DNA of 64,000 nucleotides from the NCBI GenBank assembly GCA_004352715.1, contig SCFE01000110.1, positions 705,497 through 769,496 on the forward strand, in the 5' to 3' direction. Positions 1 through 12,330 of this stretch are shown piece by piece. Position numbers and translations under genes: made by a program. How positions within the stretch are numbered: the first letter of the stretch is position 1; every line of letters begins with the position of its first letter. Source of the stretch: Hofstenia miamia (lineage: Eukaryota > Xenacoelomorpha > Acoela). Under the pieces are notes generated by a model that was given only the letters and a program-made list of their open reading frames with translations, was not told where the DNA came from and did no database searches.

Positions 1-594
1 TATAGGTGGATATAAAATTCTTGTTTGTGTTGACGAAGCATTCAATAAATGTTGCTGATTGCACTCAAAGTACAATGCCATTTAAATTCTGCACTCAATT
101 ATCCTGCCCTCAATATTATTGCAACCACCATCTCAACCCCAACAATAAAAAATTAACGAATTCCACAAACTCTACGCAATATTTGAACTTTCTCTTTAGT
201 AGTTTCTAATATTATAATATTTATTAAAATTGTCGAAGTCAAATCAACTTGATCATCATTCCATTTGTTACATCAAGCTTTAGGTGGGTGTTTGCATCAG
301 TAACTATTTCAAGAAGTGAATTATTGTTCTATTCTATTATGTCATCTGAAAACTCAAGTCTGAAAGAACAGTCCTATTTGAAAAATGCGGAATCCATGTA
401 TTTTTCACATTCAAAATATTCACAAATTTCAGCAATGAGCACACCAACAATCGATTACAATAATTTGTGGCATTGGCTATCTGTGTTTGAGCTACGCTGT
501 ATGAATTAAATGTACTGCTATTATGCTCCTTATATGCAAGTGTAAGACTCAATCTATTTTATTATGAAAAAATTCTATGGCTATATTTGTGGGG
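1..594. other. AT-rich DNA, nothing recognised
   Basis: No conserved protein, RNA gene or inverted repeat was recognised here. The short open frames overlap on both strands and have no family-like motifs. Confidence 0.5.
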
Positions 595-690
595 TGTAGC
601 TAGCATTCAGCGGGACCAGACTTTGATTAGTCTGCCCACTTAGTCCCAATTGATTTATTCTCAGTCTCTTCTCATACTGTTTAATGAAGA
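595..690. repeat. Dispersed repeat with GGGACC/AGTCC motifs
   Basis: The stretch has GGGACCAGACT and CTTAGTCCC motifs. Similar motifs occur at 24390-24625 in both orientations, for example GGGACCAAAAAAGTCTGATCCC. This looks like the end of a dispersed, non-autonomous DNA transposon, probably hAT-like. No ends or target duplication could be fixed. Confidence 0.3.
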
Positions 691-909
691 TTTGTGGTCT
701 CGCATTCTCATGTCGTGTGGTCCCCATTATAATTTTTTCTAGACATATTTGGCAAAGAATGTGGATAATATTCTCAAATACGTGATCACAGTTTCTTCAT
801 TTATATGATTCGAGTTCCACGGTAGTATATACATTAGTCCCAAATAATGTATACTGTTGAGCTTAAAAAACTAAAAGTATGTTCTTGGATCACTGCTACC
901 CCTAATCTT

Positions 910-1408
910 CAGGTTGCGAAGATCTGGATCTAGATATGGATGGATCCAATCTATTGATATTCACTGGATATGGATCAGAAAGTTAATTAATGGATATCCA
1001 TGGATCATTGTGGACCAAAATAGAGGGTAACGGATAAATGTATTCATTTTATGGCAAAATTTGACGTAAGATAGTTTAAAATGAACAACGAAAAAGTTTT
1101 AATCACAATAAATTTTTTGTACAAATCTGACAATATTATACGTGTGTATCAATCATAATACATCATGAGAGGTCATCACATGCTTGTTATTACAATCTAA
1201 ACATTAGTCCTTGGTTAAAGAACCACGTGCATTGAGAAGCTTGTGTAATTTTCTGTCTTTCTTTAAAGTGTTCAAAACAACTTATGAAATGTGCGTGCGT
1301 ATTAAATTTTTCTTCAAAGGAATTATTCCTGGTGGATCCTTTATGAAGCGATTCATGCAAATTTTTGTAGGTTAGATTGGATATGGATCGGAAATATCCG
1401 TTCCATGA
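910..1408. mobile_element. hAT-like non-autonomous element, GGATC-repeat family
   Basis: It starts CAGGTTGCGAAGATCTGG, followed by a run of degenerate GGATCT/ATGGATCC units up to about 1035, with more GGATATGGATCGG units near 1375-1400. A related copy begins at 42380 (CAGGTTACCGTGAATCTGG) and shares an internal CTTTAA(A/G)GTGTT stretch. The CAG start and short subterminal repeats are typical of hAT elements. The right end is approximate and no target duplication was found. No transposase is encoded. Confidence 0.5.
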
Positions 1409-1697
1409 AAAGCCTGATGGTCCAAAGCATATCCTATACCGTTTCAAAGCAACTATAAATTGCAATTCACTTGTAAGGTTGTTTCGGCAAGATATACAAC
1501 ACAACTACAATTTTCTTGGATTTCAATGGGATGATCTGACCTTCCAGTTAGCTTTATTCTACTTGGTCTGCTCTTCATCCTAATTTGTGTTTGTTCTTAA
1601 TTTTTAGGTCAAACCAAAACCGACATTGTATTTTTTACTATATTCTCTTTACAATTGTGCACTAATTCAAAATCAGAATTTCAAGATTTGCTTTTAG

Positions 1698-1760
1698 GTA
1701 CTGAAGTGATTGAAGATTATCTAGAAACAATTAACAGCGATTCACCGAACACCCAAAGCA
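1698..1760 (+). CDS. Candidate small exon, possibly 5' part of SETD2
   Basis: A 63-nt stretch lies between a pyrimidine-rich acceptor (TTGCTTTTAG) and a good donor (AGCA|GTAAGT). One frame is open and acidic (GTEVIEDYLETINSDSPNTQ), entered with one base carried from a previous exon. It resembles linker sequence of a larger protein. Its place upstream and in sense with the SETD2 gene makes it a possible N-terminal exon, but no domain is recognisable. RNA evidence would decide. Confidence 0.25.
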
Positions 1761-2661
1761 GTAAGTTGTCATATTATTTCAATATTCTTAATACCAAAAT
1801 AATTTTCACTTAAAGTGCATGTAGAGTCGAACCGGGATATAACAAGCTGCGGTTTTTACCCAATAATTTAAGCTGCTCCTGGTCTCATAATTATTTACTA
1901 AAATCGTCTGTAAACATTCTTAAACATTTTATATCGAAACTTTCTATAAGATTACTAACATAATGTAATCTGATCTACTTCAAAGCATAGGTGTCATTTC
2001 TTAGCCTGCGCTTAAGTTGATTCAGGGTTTTCGAATAATCGTAGTTTTGAAACTTCTCGAGTTAGAAAGCAAATTAGTTCAAATTATAGAGAAAATTTTT
2101 TTAATTTTCTCAGATCGCACATCTAAAGGGAGTTCTAGTAATTTAAGCAACTAAAAGAATTTCAAATTTAATTAATTTTCAATGGACTATTTTCAAGCCA
2201 ACGCTACTCTGCAAATTTTTGTGTTACTGGCATTAAGTCCAGCATGAGGAGAATTGATGAATAAGCTAATGCTAAATACAATGAACGAACATTATTTGAT
2301 TATGCAAATTTTTTCACTCAAGCATAAGAATGTAAAATAGCTTTAGTGCTGTGTAAATATAGTACACGTGTGTTTAAAAATCAAACAAAAAAAGAATAAT
2401 AATTCTTGTCAAAACCAAAAATGACATTGAATTTACTGATAAATTGTAAGTACTGAATATCTCGTGTATGCAGACAAAGTAAATATTTGCGCACTTTTTT
2501 CATTTCCAAAAATGTCTGCTCTAACAAACTGCTTAAGATACTCTAAGGAATTCTATTTATGCCATCAAGCGCTCTCAATCAATTCTTGTAGTATCTTGTT
2601 AAAAGAACTAATGTTTCCAATATTATAAAATATTTCAATTGTGATTGTGGGTTATTGGATG

Positions 2662-2822
2662 TAGCATGTCACCAAAAGATGAGGGAGATATTGAATGTTT
2701 CAATCTAAACAATGTTTTCAGTCTCATAACGACGACACTTTCAGATGAGTTGCTAAATGATTCATTGTTAACATCAATAATGCTAAAGGAATTTCACTTC
2801 AAAACGTATTGCCTAGTAACGA
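2662..2822 (+). CDS. Candidate exon or short open stretch, possibly 5' part of SETD2
   Basis: After a possible acceptor (GGATGTAG) a frame stays open for about 50 codons, with acidic, Ser/Leu-rich sequence including SDELLNDSLLTS, and stops at TAA near 2825. No clear donor follows. No domain was recognised. It is in sense with the SETD2 gene further downstream, but that link is a guess. Confidence 0.15.
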
Positions 2823-3338
2823 AGTAATTGCAAATGTATTGAAACTATTGGAAAACAAAATGGCTATAATCACTAAAGTTATTAAATTAATATGAACGGC
2901 ATAAAACACTTATTACTGGTTATAATGATTATTATCGAAATCTCAAAATTTACCGATTTAAGGACTATATTTCATTGGGAAGTTATTAACCCATTATACA
3001 TACCGATCCACACAAACATGGCTTTATGTATATTCTTAGTTACAAGCTAATTAAAAAAAATCACAAAACTTGCGAGTTTTTTTTACAGAAAATTGTTTTC
3101 TAATTATATACTCATATGAATAGTTTAATCATGAACTAACATCACAGTAGTGATGAACATTTATAATATTGGGTTTTACTATTTAAGATTTTTCTGTTCC
3201 ATGTCTATCCCATCCCATTAGTCAATTTTTTTGGTTCACTCATCTCATTGTCTCACACACTATTTGGTTACATTATGATTCTACATTGTGATGTGTGATC
3301 TCATTCCTCTGCTCGTTTTCATTCTTTTCAGGCGTGTG

Positions 3339-4917
3339 TGACAAGGTGGGATTAGTAGTACACAGAAGGATAAGTGGCAGTTTGCGAATTCATTCTGCAA
3401 GAAACTACCTGTTTCTAGTTCAAATATTGAACAAATTACTTCCTCTAGTAACAAATGCCTAACGAATGCTAGAGAAATTGCAGAATATATGAATTCCGTT
3501 TTTATAAAAATTGGAAAATTTAACGGGAAAACTGTTCGTTTATTTGGACAAATACAACCTAAATCTAATAAATTTTCCTTTAATTTTTTAACTGAATATG
3601 AAGTCATGAAGACACCTTTAAATCTAAAGGTCCTTCAACAGTTCACAATTTCATACACAAAGTAGCACTTATGAAAACGCTTCCTACACTAACATTTATT
3701 TTAAACTCATGCATAAGACACTTTTATTTTCCGAGTATATTGAAGTACTCTGTAGTTACTCCCATTTACAAATCCAAAGATTGCACTAATTGTTGCAATT
3801 ACCGTCCAATTTCAGTCACAAATATTTTGGCCAAAATCTTTGAAAAAATTTTTATGGTCAAATTCAATGCTATGTAGCAGAAGAAAATTTATCACGCTTT
3901 CGCAGAAAGCATTCTGCAACTGATGCATTGATGTTTGGGCAAGAAACCTGGCCCAAAAACCCTAATAATGAATACGTCAGTCCGCACTTAGATTTCTCCA
4001 AAGCCTTTGATAGCATGTCACATGATATTTTTATTGGCAAAATACTCAAATATGGCTTCAGTATTGATGAAATGAATCTAATTCAGAGTTTCCTTAGCAA
4101 TCGCTTCCCAGCAATTACACTTCTAAGTACCTTAAAGTCGTTCAAGGGGTCCCACAAGGATCAATTCTGGGACCGCTATTATTCAACATATTTGTTAATG
4201 ATATTTCACATTGCTTAAAACATGCCAAGCTCATTCAATACGCTGATGATCCGTGCATCTATGTTGAACAACAAATCTAGACTAACAAGCTTCAAACTTC
4301 TAAATGAAAATCTCATTAACATTAAGACATGGTTTGATAAAAATAAATTGCAGTTAAATCTGAATAAGTCTCAATTTATCATCCTTTAATCTTCTCTAAC
4401 ACTATAAAAAATGATTTAAAGTTGAAACTTGATAGTCTAACAATCCCAACAGTAACAAATGCTTGCTATCTTGGTGTAATGCTTAACAATATCTGAACTT
4501 TGATGAATTCCTCAATACAAAAATTCGTAAAATGGCTTGCTTAAGGTCTAGGATTAACGAGGTAAAATGGCTCTTTTCCAAGTCATTTCTTATTAACTAA
4601 ATTCGCAGTAACATTTACGGCATTGTTAGCTATGGTTGTATTCTTACAACTGGTAGTTGTATTTTAAATTGAGCAAAATAGAAAAGCTATCGAACTGGAT
4701 AGCGGAACTAATTGCTGATCTCCCAAGATTTACCCATGTAACTCCATATTATGTTTCATACAATTATATGAAACCAACAAAGTACATTATGTATCTTGCG
4801 TACCTGTATTTCATAAACATTTTAATGAAGAACAATGCTGCTTTCAGCTGCGATGATGTTGAGAAAGTATTAACTCATAATAAAAGAACCAATAAATCTC
4901 TTAAAACACCTCATTAA
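3339..4917 (+). pseudogene. Non-LTR retrotransposon (LINE) reverse transcriptase remnant
   Basis: This is a decayed plus-strand LINE ORF2. From 3345 one frame gives the region before the RT, with the NAREIAEYMNSVFIKIG signature. It continues at 3737-3860 with SVVTPIYKSKD and NYRPISVTNILAKIFEKI, then 3980-4080 with LDFSKAFDSMSHDI, then about 4140-4180 with VQGVPQGSILGPLLFN, then the active-site region read as YADD near 4240. These are the ordered RT blocks of the Jockey/CR1-like LINE clades. Several stops and frame changes break the frame, the endonuclease is missing, and the 3' part fades by about 4915. It is a 5'-truncated, dead insertion. Confidence 0.85.
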
Positions 4918-5375
4918 TAGCAGTTATGGGAAAAATTCCTTTTTTTATTAATGCATCAATGATTTACAATGAATACAGAATCCAGGTTAAGTGGAAAAAA
5001 CTTTTTAAAATTATTTTTTGAAAATTCATCATACTGGGAAAGAGTACAGCAAAAATTTCCAAGTTACTTAAATTTCATATCTCTCACTCTAATGCAAGTG
5101 CTTATTTTAGTAATTTTGTATTGTTCTATAGTTTATAGTATGCAATAAATTGCTTTGAATAGTAATAGTAGTTGTAAATCGATATATTTAAAATAAAACA
5201 TAATATTAAAAATAAAATTTACAATCAATGAATACTATTAACAATAAGAGCAGGCATTGAATGAAGAACACGAACGACAGAAACAATAAAAAAACAGAGT
5301 ACAAGAAGAATTCTGAAAATATTGTCAGCAAATTGACGCCAGAAATTATTCTTCAGTTGCTTAATAACTAGATGT

Positions 5376-6270
5376 TTATGGAACAAATTGATAGAAGAGC
5401 GAAGGTGAACTAAATTTGCTAGTGGAACAACCCTGTTGAAAAAAAGAGGATTTAGCTTTCAAAAATGAAGCACACATAAACAAAGATGGGTTATTTGAAC
5501 GTAAACCCGAGTGTAGAGGAAGCGATAAAAACTGGAACGGATCAAGATCATAACATCCATTTAAAGGCTTATTGAAAAATAAATTCTGTATCCGAAGAAA
5601 AATCAGAAAAAAATACTTATTAAATAAATTTGATACATCAAAGTTGTTGGATCCAGTACAATGTTCATAATATATCGAATGAGGTAACTGATTTGATGAA
5701 GAGCCTGAGAGCAAATTATAGCATGATTTGGTGTCGGTCAAATTAGCGAAATTCTCCACAAAGCAGATCTTAACCATTTCGACAATCGAACGAAGTAGGG
5801 AGGAATATGAGACCTCAGAGTCAAAAACCCAGTATACATTCTGGACCGACAAAGCTTTACTATACAGATGAACTGAGTGTGATGAAAAGTAAGTAGGAAA
5901 CTTCTTCCGATGCTGGCGTTTCTTCGGCACAGCAGAGTAGATAATATCAAAAAGGCAACGGTACCAGTAGTCAACATAGTAATCATTATAAAGATTGTAA
6001 GGACGAAATGAAAAAGTTGACGTAGCGGGCAATAACGACCGAATTTCTGATGAGGCTTGTGAGAAACTGTAGTAAAAATTACAGTCGTCACGAAATGAAG
6101 AATCCTCAATACAAAAGTTGGTTAACATTTGTAAAATTCAACAACAGCTTGGCGCTGACCGCAATATTGACGTCATCCGAAAAACTAAATTTAGGAGGTA
6201 CAACGTCAGTCACATTGAAATCATCATGACATGTAGAAACCAAGTCCAAGGTATTGCTACTTATATGAGT
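5376..6270 (-). pseudogene. LINE remnant: end of APE endonuclease and linker before the RT
   Basis: On the minus strand, 6270-6115 encodes the end of an APE-type endonuclease (NTLDLVSTCHDD, then PPKFSFSDDVNIA, the position of the usual SDH motif). A frame change follows and a 250-codon frame (6128-5376) gives the linker typical of LINE ORF2, with YWYRCLFDIIYSAVPKKR and FPTYFSSHSVHLYSKAL. In active LINEs the histidine of SDH is catalytic. Here it reads SDD. The element runs into the 1-kb gap at 6271. It lies opposite to, and beyond the 3' end of, the LINE at 3339-4917, so the two are separate insertions. Confidence 0.75.
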
Positions 6271-7270
6271 NNNNNNNNNNNNNNNNNNNNNNNNNNNNNN
6301 NNNNNNNNNNNNNNNNNNNNNNNNNNNNNNNNNNNNNNNNNNNNNNNNNNNNNNNNNNNNNNNNNNNNNNNNNNNNNNNNNNNNNNNNNNNNNNNNNNNN
6401 NNNNNNNNNNNNNNNNNNNNNNNNNNNNNNNNNNNNNNNNNNNNNNNNNNNNNNNNNNNNNNNNNNNNNNNNNNNNNNNNNNNNNNNNNNNNNNNNNNNN
6501 NNNNNNNNNNNNNNNNNNNNNNNNNNNNNNNNNNNNNNNNNNNNNNNNNNNNNNNNNNNNNNNNNNNNNNNNNNNNNNNNNNNNNNNNNNNNNNNNNNNN
6601 NNNNNNNNNNNNNNNNNNNNNNNNNNNNNNNNNNNNNNNNNNNNNNNNNNNNNNNNNNNNNNNNNNNNNNNNNNNNNNNNNNNNNNNNNNNNNNNNNNNN
6701 NNNNNNNNNNNNNNNNNNNNNNNNNNNNNNNNNNNNNNNNNNNNNNNNNNNNNNNNNNNNNNNNNNNNNNNNNNNNNNNNNNNNNNNNNNNNNNNNNNNN
6801 NNNNNNNNNNNNNNNNNNNNNNNNNNNNNNNNNNNNNNNNNNNNNNNNNNNNNNNNNNNNNNNNNNNNNNNNNNNNNNNNNNNNNNNNNNNNNNNNNNNN
6901 NNNNNNNNNNNNNNNNNNNNNNNNNNNNNNNNNNNNNNNNNNNNNNNNNNNNNNNNNNNNNNNNNNNNNNNNNNNNNNNNNNNNNNNNNNNNNNNNNNNN
7001 NNNNNNNNNNNNNNNNNNNNNNNNNNNNNNNNNNNNNNNNNNNNNNNNNNNNNNNNNNNNNNNNNNNNNNNNNNNNNNNNNNNNNNNNNNNNNNNNNNNN
7101 NNNNNNNNNNNNNNNNNNNNNNNNNNNNNNNNNNNNNNNNNNNNNNNNNNNNNNNNNNNNNNNNNNNNNNNNNNNNNNNNNNNNNNNNNNNNNNNNNNNN
7201 NNNNNNNNNNNNNNNNNNNNNNNNNNNNNNNNNNNNNNNNNNNNNNNNNNNNNNNNNNNNNNNNNNNNNN
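6271..7270. other. Assembly gap, exactly 1000 N
   Basis: The round length suggests a scaffolding gap of unknown true size. It is the only long gap here not bordered by (TA)n. It interrupts the LINE endonuclease that runs out of 6270. Confidence 0.95.
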
Positions 7271-7954
7271 CAGGTGAGTATGGCGGGTGTCGTAAGACAG
7301 TAAACTGCAGTTCTTGCAATTTTTCTTGGGTAATTCGTGCAGAGTGTGATCTAGCATTATCATTGCAAAAATCAATAATATGGATTAGAGTTTTGGATTA
7401 GTAGTTAGTAGTAACTAGTACATATTACACGAGATAGAATATGCCTATAAGGTTAAAATAAGATACTATTGTAGGCTTAGAAATTTAAATATAAAAACGG
7501 AAAGACTTATGCACCAAGCCTATATATATATATATATAATTTCGTACTCTTGTATTGACATTCATGCCATCAGCTATTACAACTTGTAAATAACCTGCAG
7601 AATTTTTTTCTTGTATCACTCAAACTTTCTCTTGTGAAAACTAGTAACTTTTCTAGGTTGTGGAAAGATATGATCTATGTAGGTATCACTCTGAAAACTT
7701 ACAATAACATAGAGATTCCTTGCTGAATTTCTTATCTGTTGCTCCATCCTCAGGTTTCTCTACTCTTGTATCATCTATTCTCTCAACAAAGCCTAACATT
7801 TCAGGATTTCCTATTCTTCTGAATATATTTGAACGGATAGATTTTTACAATGCATTCATGTTTTCTCAGTTTTGTCTGCTCCAAAATATTTTCGGGGAGT
7901 TCAAATGGATATCATTTAGAACAGCATTAACAATTTTCAGGCGCTACTACTAGA
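7271..7954. other. AT-rich DNA, nothing recognised
   Basis: It holds a short (TA)n tract at about 7524-7538. No gene or element end was recognised. It may be flanking sequence or the far end of the decayed minus-strand coding remnant next to it. Confidence 0.4.
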
Positions 7955-8500
7955 ATGCCCAGTACGCTACATAATCAAACTCAAATTTGAATATTGATGT
8001 CTGTTCGGTGTTACTCTGATTTTTATAAGATGAATCAGAGTTGCTGTATTCATTTTCACGAGAGTCATCATCGACTGCAGCACAAGTTGCAAAATTTTCG
8101 TCCTTTGATGGGTCCAGTATGTAAGAACAGGATGCTCCAGCTTCAATTGTTTGTTGAGATGGTCTACCTTTTCCTTTTACTTTCTTTCAAATATTTGTTG
8201 TAGTCTTGAAGTATCAATTTTATCTACATCACCAGTCACCATATTTCTTGCACTTTTCTGATCTCCCCAGAAATTCCTTCTCTAGATTAGGAATTTTCAC
8301 AGCACACTAAAATAGCTTGCAAAACCTTGATGTCTTTGTTAATGCATTTAAAAGGACAAATGTTAAATACATCTTCAAAAATTTCTCTTATCTTTCAATA
8401 CACAGCTGGTATTCTTTTCTCAAGGGAATAGTTTTCAAATTTATAAGCATCATCTATCAGTTTTGCCATTTTTTAGAGTATGCTGTTGTAAGTAATAATT
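7955..8500 (-). pseudogene. Decayed coding remnant of unknown family
   Basis: Reading the minus strand from 8500 down, coding-like sequence continues through several frame changes: KLIDDAYKFENYSLEKRIPAVY, KIREIFEDVFNICPFKC, VTGDVDKIDTSRLQQIFERK, then a Ser/Asp/Glu-rich tail ending DYVAYWAF at about 7955. The amino-acid make-up and continuity across frames suggest a former protein of a few hundred residues, most likely from a multicopy transposon gene. I do not recognise the family. No ends or repeats were found around it. Confidence 0.35.
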
Positions 8501-8984
8501 GACATACTTGCTCTATTTCAAATTGACTGCACTGATGATGCCTCGAAGAAGTTATGCTTGCATGTTGTGCTGACTTTCACTTAAGTACACCTGAAACACA
8601 TCTGCTTTTGTTGGGAGCATGCTATCAAGAATATTACAGGGCTGCCGAAAATGACACTGAGCTGACGGACTAGTGACCATGTTGTGCATACCCAAAATAT
8701 CGAAAATGTTTAGGCTTTACCATAGAAAAGCAATTACCAACAAATATAAATACAGTTAATAGAGTAATTTAATATATTTATAAGTTTCTTAGAATAATTC
8801 CAGTAATTTTGCTGCAGTCTATTTGGGATCAGTCTCAATGCCAAATGATTCTTCCTGCGAATAAATATTACACACATATTATACACAAATGCTTATTAGG
8901 TCAAAATATAGCTTCTAAGACCCATAATGAAGAGAAAGAATTGTTCACCCCACCCTACAACTTACACTAGTTATGTGCCAATAG

Positions 8985-9275
8985 AGTTTTTTAAAGTCGC
9001 AACCACCTTTCAAAAATTGCTTTCTTACCCATGCCCACCTGTACCCGCAATTATTTATCAGTACCCGCTCATAGCCAAAAAATAAATTTGGTTGCTGTTA
9101 TAAAATTGGGAGCAAAACTTGCGTGCCTTATACATGTTAATTTTTTCAACAATTATTAAATTTAAAATATATATAATGACGGCTGAAAAAGCTTACCCGT
9201 ACCCGAAAAAATATGCCTACCGACCTCAGCCGCGAGTATGGATGGGTAAAACCGGGCACCAGCGAGTTTTTAGTA
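8985..9275. mobile_element. hAT-like non-autonomous fragment, TACCCG family
   Basis: Left units (TTACCCATGCCCACC, GTACCCGC twice) and right units (TTACCCGTACCCGAAAA, GGGTAAAACCGGGC) flank about 100 bp of AT-rich core. Short repeated CCCG-containing units at both ends of a roughly 300-bp AT-rich body are the layout of the better-defined hAT elements in this window. Ends and duplication were not resolved. Confidence 0.4.
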
Positions 9276-9816
9276 ACAAATATATATATATGTATCAGGG
9301 CTTTCAAAGTTTGATGAAAATGAAGTTCAAAAACGAAATGCACATTTATTAGACTAATGTGTCATTAAATATACATGTAGCAATGAGGTAGGCTAAAAAC
9401 ACATAATGTAGGTTTTACCTATATTTTTGTACAATATGAAGTATATGTAGTAGAACATAAATCAATCATACACAGTAAACTGTTTATATAGAAAGAAAAT
9501 ATGACTTTTGTACTTATTGCATAGAGACATAATTAGTAAATGCCCCTGTGACTTAAGAATCTTGAAATATATCTTTAATCCAGGTTAATTAAGAAAACAG
9601 AGCAGCATACATGTGTTCATGATAGTCAAAAGTTTGCAAATTGCGTTCATTGTTAGCTTAATTATCAAACGTACTAAATGAATTAGTCCCAGAGTATTAC
9701 TTAAATGAATAAATTAACGAAGCCATTATTAATGCCTGTCAGAGGTTTTCATTTTCAATATTAACAGTAATTCTACATTTACTACATATTTTAAAAATAT
9801 TGGGGATATATATATA
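9276..9816. other. Unannotated AT-rich DNA ending in (TA)n
   Basis: No gene or element was recognised. The stretch runs into a (TA)n tract at 9806-9816 and then the gap. Confidence 0.5.
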
Positions 9817-9989
9817 NNNNNNNNNNNNNNNNNNNNNNNNNNNNNNNNNNNNNNNNNNNNNNNNNNNNNNNNNNNNNNNNNNNNNNNNNNNNNNNNNNNN
9901 NNNNNNNNNNNNNNNNNNNNNNNNNNNNNNNNNNNNNNNNNNNNNNNNNNNNNNNNNNNNNNNNNNNNNNNNNNNNNNNNNNNNNNNNN
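9817..9989. other. Assembly gap inside a (TA)n tract
   Basis: 173 N with TATATA on the left and (TA)n at 9990-10020 on the right. The gap most likely reflects an unresolved dinucleotide repeat. Confidence 0.9.
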
Positions 9990-10020
<31 letters not shown>

Positions 10021-10023
<3 letters not shown>

Positions 10024-10107
10024 GGCATCGGTGAGAAATCAGCATGCATTCCTACTAATCTATATTATCGAAGTTTCGAGTTATTGCGTGGATGGGCCGA
10101 TGCTACA
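10021..10107. repeat. Short sequence with LTR-like termini (TGTGGCATCGG ... CCGATGCTACA)
   Basis: The stretch starts TGTGGCATCGG directly at a (TA)n tract and ends with the near inverse CCGATGCTACA. The same terminal motif starts the LTR at 39604 (TGTAGCATCGG) and the fragment at 54334 (TGTTGCATCGG). It is probably two LTR ends, or a tiny rearranged derivative, of the same family. Confidence 0.4.
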
Positions 10108-11107
10108 AATAATTAACTAACTCCTCCTACTATTATACCCTATCCCAATAAAAGTTAAAAGTAAACAAGAGATCGCGTTAGGTAAGAGTGGCCACACTCG
10201 GCCGACCCGATGCAGGTAACCTTTTAGAAGAGTCGTATAAGCTAGAGCCCAAATTAGATTAAGAAGTAAGAAGCCCTAACTCTTGGGTGAAAGTGCATTT
10301 CTCATCACGTGAAATTTAGGTGAAAGCAATAATAACGATTTTCATTACGAATGACAAGCAGTACAAAAGCCCTAGCCGTACACCTAACCTAGTTAAAGGG
10401 ACATGCCAGTCAATTCGTCCACTGTCTGAGTGCCCTTTAATATCGCAGTTTGGGAATTATAAACACATATTTTAATAAAAGAATAAGTCAAAGAAAATAA
10501 AAGTAAAACGAATTTACTGAGAATAAACTGAAGAGAAATAAATGAACAATACTCGGATATATATACAAAAATTAACCGGTATCAGTAAACAAATCATACC
10601 GTAGAAAATATAGGCAAACAGCTGGCAGGTACAAAATCGGTTTCTGCTACAATTTTACCGCAACTCAAAATTAGCAGAAATTTAATCTAAAACATAAATA
10701 GCACCGCTTCATTTCGCCAAATTACAATTGAATAAATTCGTAAGATTAATATTGGAATTGCAATAACTGAAATAATAAAAGTTCCAGCAATGTCATTATG
10801 CCACAATATTTCATCGGGCTCTATATTAGTTCTATGCCTAAATGAGTCAGGAGATATGGACACAACGCAAAAATTAAACAAGTAGGTTTTACCCAAACAA
10901 ACCCAAATTCTACTGAGTTTCTATGTGCTTCACCCAAGTTAAAGTTGTTTCAATATATTAGACATACAGAATGAAGTAAATGAAGAACTATATAAATAGT
11001 GCTAAAATGTCAATGTTTTTATACTGAAATCTAAAAAACAAATAATATATCGCTTCTGAAAAAGTAAATACATCTTTCGATAATCCACCTACAGCTATTG
11101 TCCAGTC
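10108..11107. other. No gene recognised
   Basis: About 1 kb of unannotated DNA, less AT-rich at 10170-10440. Small open frames on both strands have no recognisable motif. It may belong to the LTR element ending at 10107, but nothing proves it. Confidence 0.4.
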
Positions 11108-12330
11108 CAGAGATGGAAGCTGTACCCTCAATTTGCGATCACTTCCCGACAAGTGAGTACCGGCTTCATCACATTGTAAAGTACCGGTTTCGACCACTTT
11201 ACCTGGTTTCACCGTATTCATAGGTTCAATTCTCTTTTGACCGGTTGTGACTGGTATTGCTGTTTCGGTCAGCTTTTTTCCACTATATTATGCATTTGTA
11301 GTTGAAAGAACGTGTACTGAACGCATGCGCATTTAAGTTATGCATTTACCCTAAATATCTTATTATTCATTTAATGGCACAAACAAAATAATCGAAAAAA
11401 ATCAACCAATGCTTTTAATGTGTCTCTGGTCACACCGTTCAGCTAATTTAGACTGAGGAAGGTTGTGTGAAAAAGGTTAGTAGATCACATATGCAATTTA
11501 CTAACATTGGTCAAGTTGGCACTTTTTTTGAATAAATACAAGTGCATAACGTAATAGTGCAATTGTACTTTGAATATCGATTCAGGGGTATAAATTCTGT
11601 ACTAAGAGCTCTAAAGGATATAAGTATCTAAACAATAACATCATATTTAATCGTAACTCTCCATTAAACTTTTACCGTTATAGTAATGATTTAGATCTTA
11701 TGGAAACTGTTAGTAAACATGTCATTGCCCACTGTGCCTTTAAAGTCGCAAACCAATAAGATTTCTGGATGGCCACAGGCGTTAAGCTCTGCTTATTAGT
11801 TAAGCTTAAAATTAAGATTCAAAATCATCATCATCGATGTTTGAAAGTAATCACAGCATGCCATTAATTCTATTATGTCTATTAGGGAATAATTATTTAC
11901 ATAGGATTACCAATATTCAAACAAAACATGTGATTATAATTTGCAACATTAAAAGCATTGGGTGATTTGTTTCGATTTTTTGGTTTGTGTCTTTAAGTGA
12001 ATAATGAGATGTTTAGCGTTAATCCGCAAGCTTAAACACGTATGCATTCAGTACACGTTCTTTCAACTGTACAAATGCATAATATAATGCAAAAACGGAT
12101 CGAAACAGCAATACCGGTCAGAACCGGTCGAAAAGACAATTGAACCTATAAATACGGTGAAATCAGGTAAACCGGTCAAAACAGGTACTTTATGTGAGGA
12201 CTGGTTAAAGCCGGTACACACATGAGGCTGACTTGGATACCGGTCCGCACATCACAGTTCACCGGTCAGAGGTGAGCGGAACCGGACCGTCGTGCATGGT
12301 CGCCAATTGAGGGTACCGCCACAATCTCTG
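11108..12330. mobile_element. hAT-like element with ~230-bp terminal inverted repeats rich in ACCGGT
   Basis: The left arm (11108-11335) and the right arm (about 12035-12330) are imperfect inverted copies of each other. They share CAGAGAT at the tips, GTACCCTCAATT(T/G)GCGA, TTCACCGTATT(C/T)ATAGG, GGTATTGCTGTTTCG and GAAAGAACGTGTACTGAA. ACCGGT or close variants occur many times in both arms, most in the right one. The 700-bp core is AT-rich and has no transposase. The CAGAGAT tip fits hAT elements, but flanking 8-mers (GTCCAGTC, CGTTGAAT) do not match, so a different superfamily is possible. Confidence 0.65.

Larger units (their letters stand above)
1409..3338. other. Mostly featureless AT-rich DNA with two possible exons
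   Basis: Apart from the candidate exons at 1698-1760 and 2662-2822, nothing recognisable was seen. The sequence is AT-rich with poly-A and poly-T runs. Confidence 0.5.

Noticed and set aside
3339-6270. The two LINE pieces as one twin-primed (5'-inverted) insertion
   Set aside because: The inverted endonuclease piece lies beyond the 3' end of the sense reverse-transcriptase piece. Twin priming would place it on the 5' side, so these are separate insertions.
6118-7401. Long open frames across the 1000-N gap
   Set aside because: They are produced by N being read as open codons. The same holds for frames across the other gaps.
10170-10300. tRNA-like stretch with higher GC
   Set aside because: No cloverleaf with conserved A and B box motifs could be drawn.
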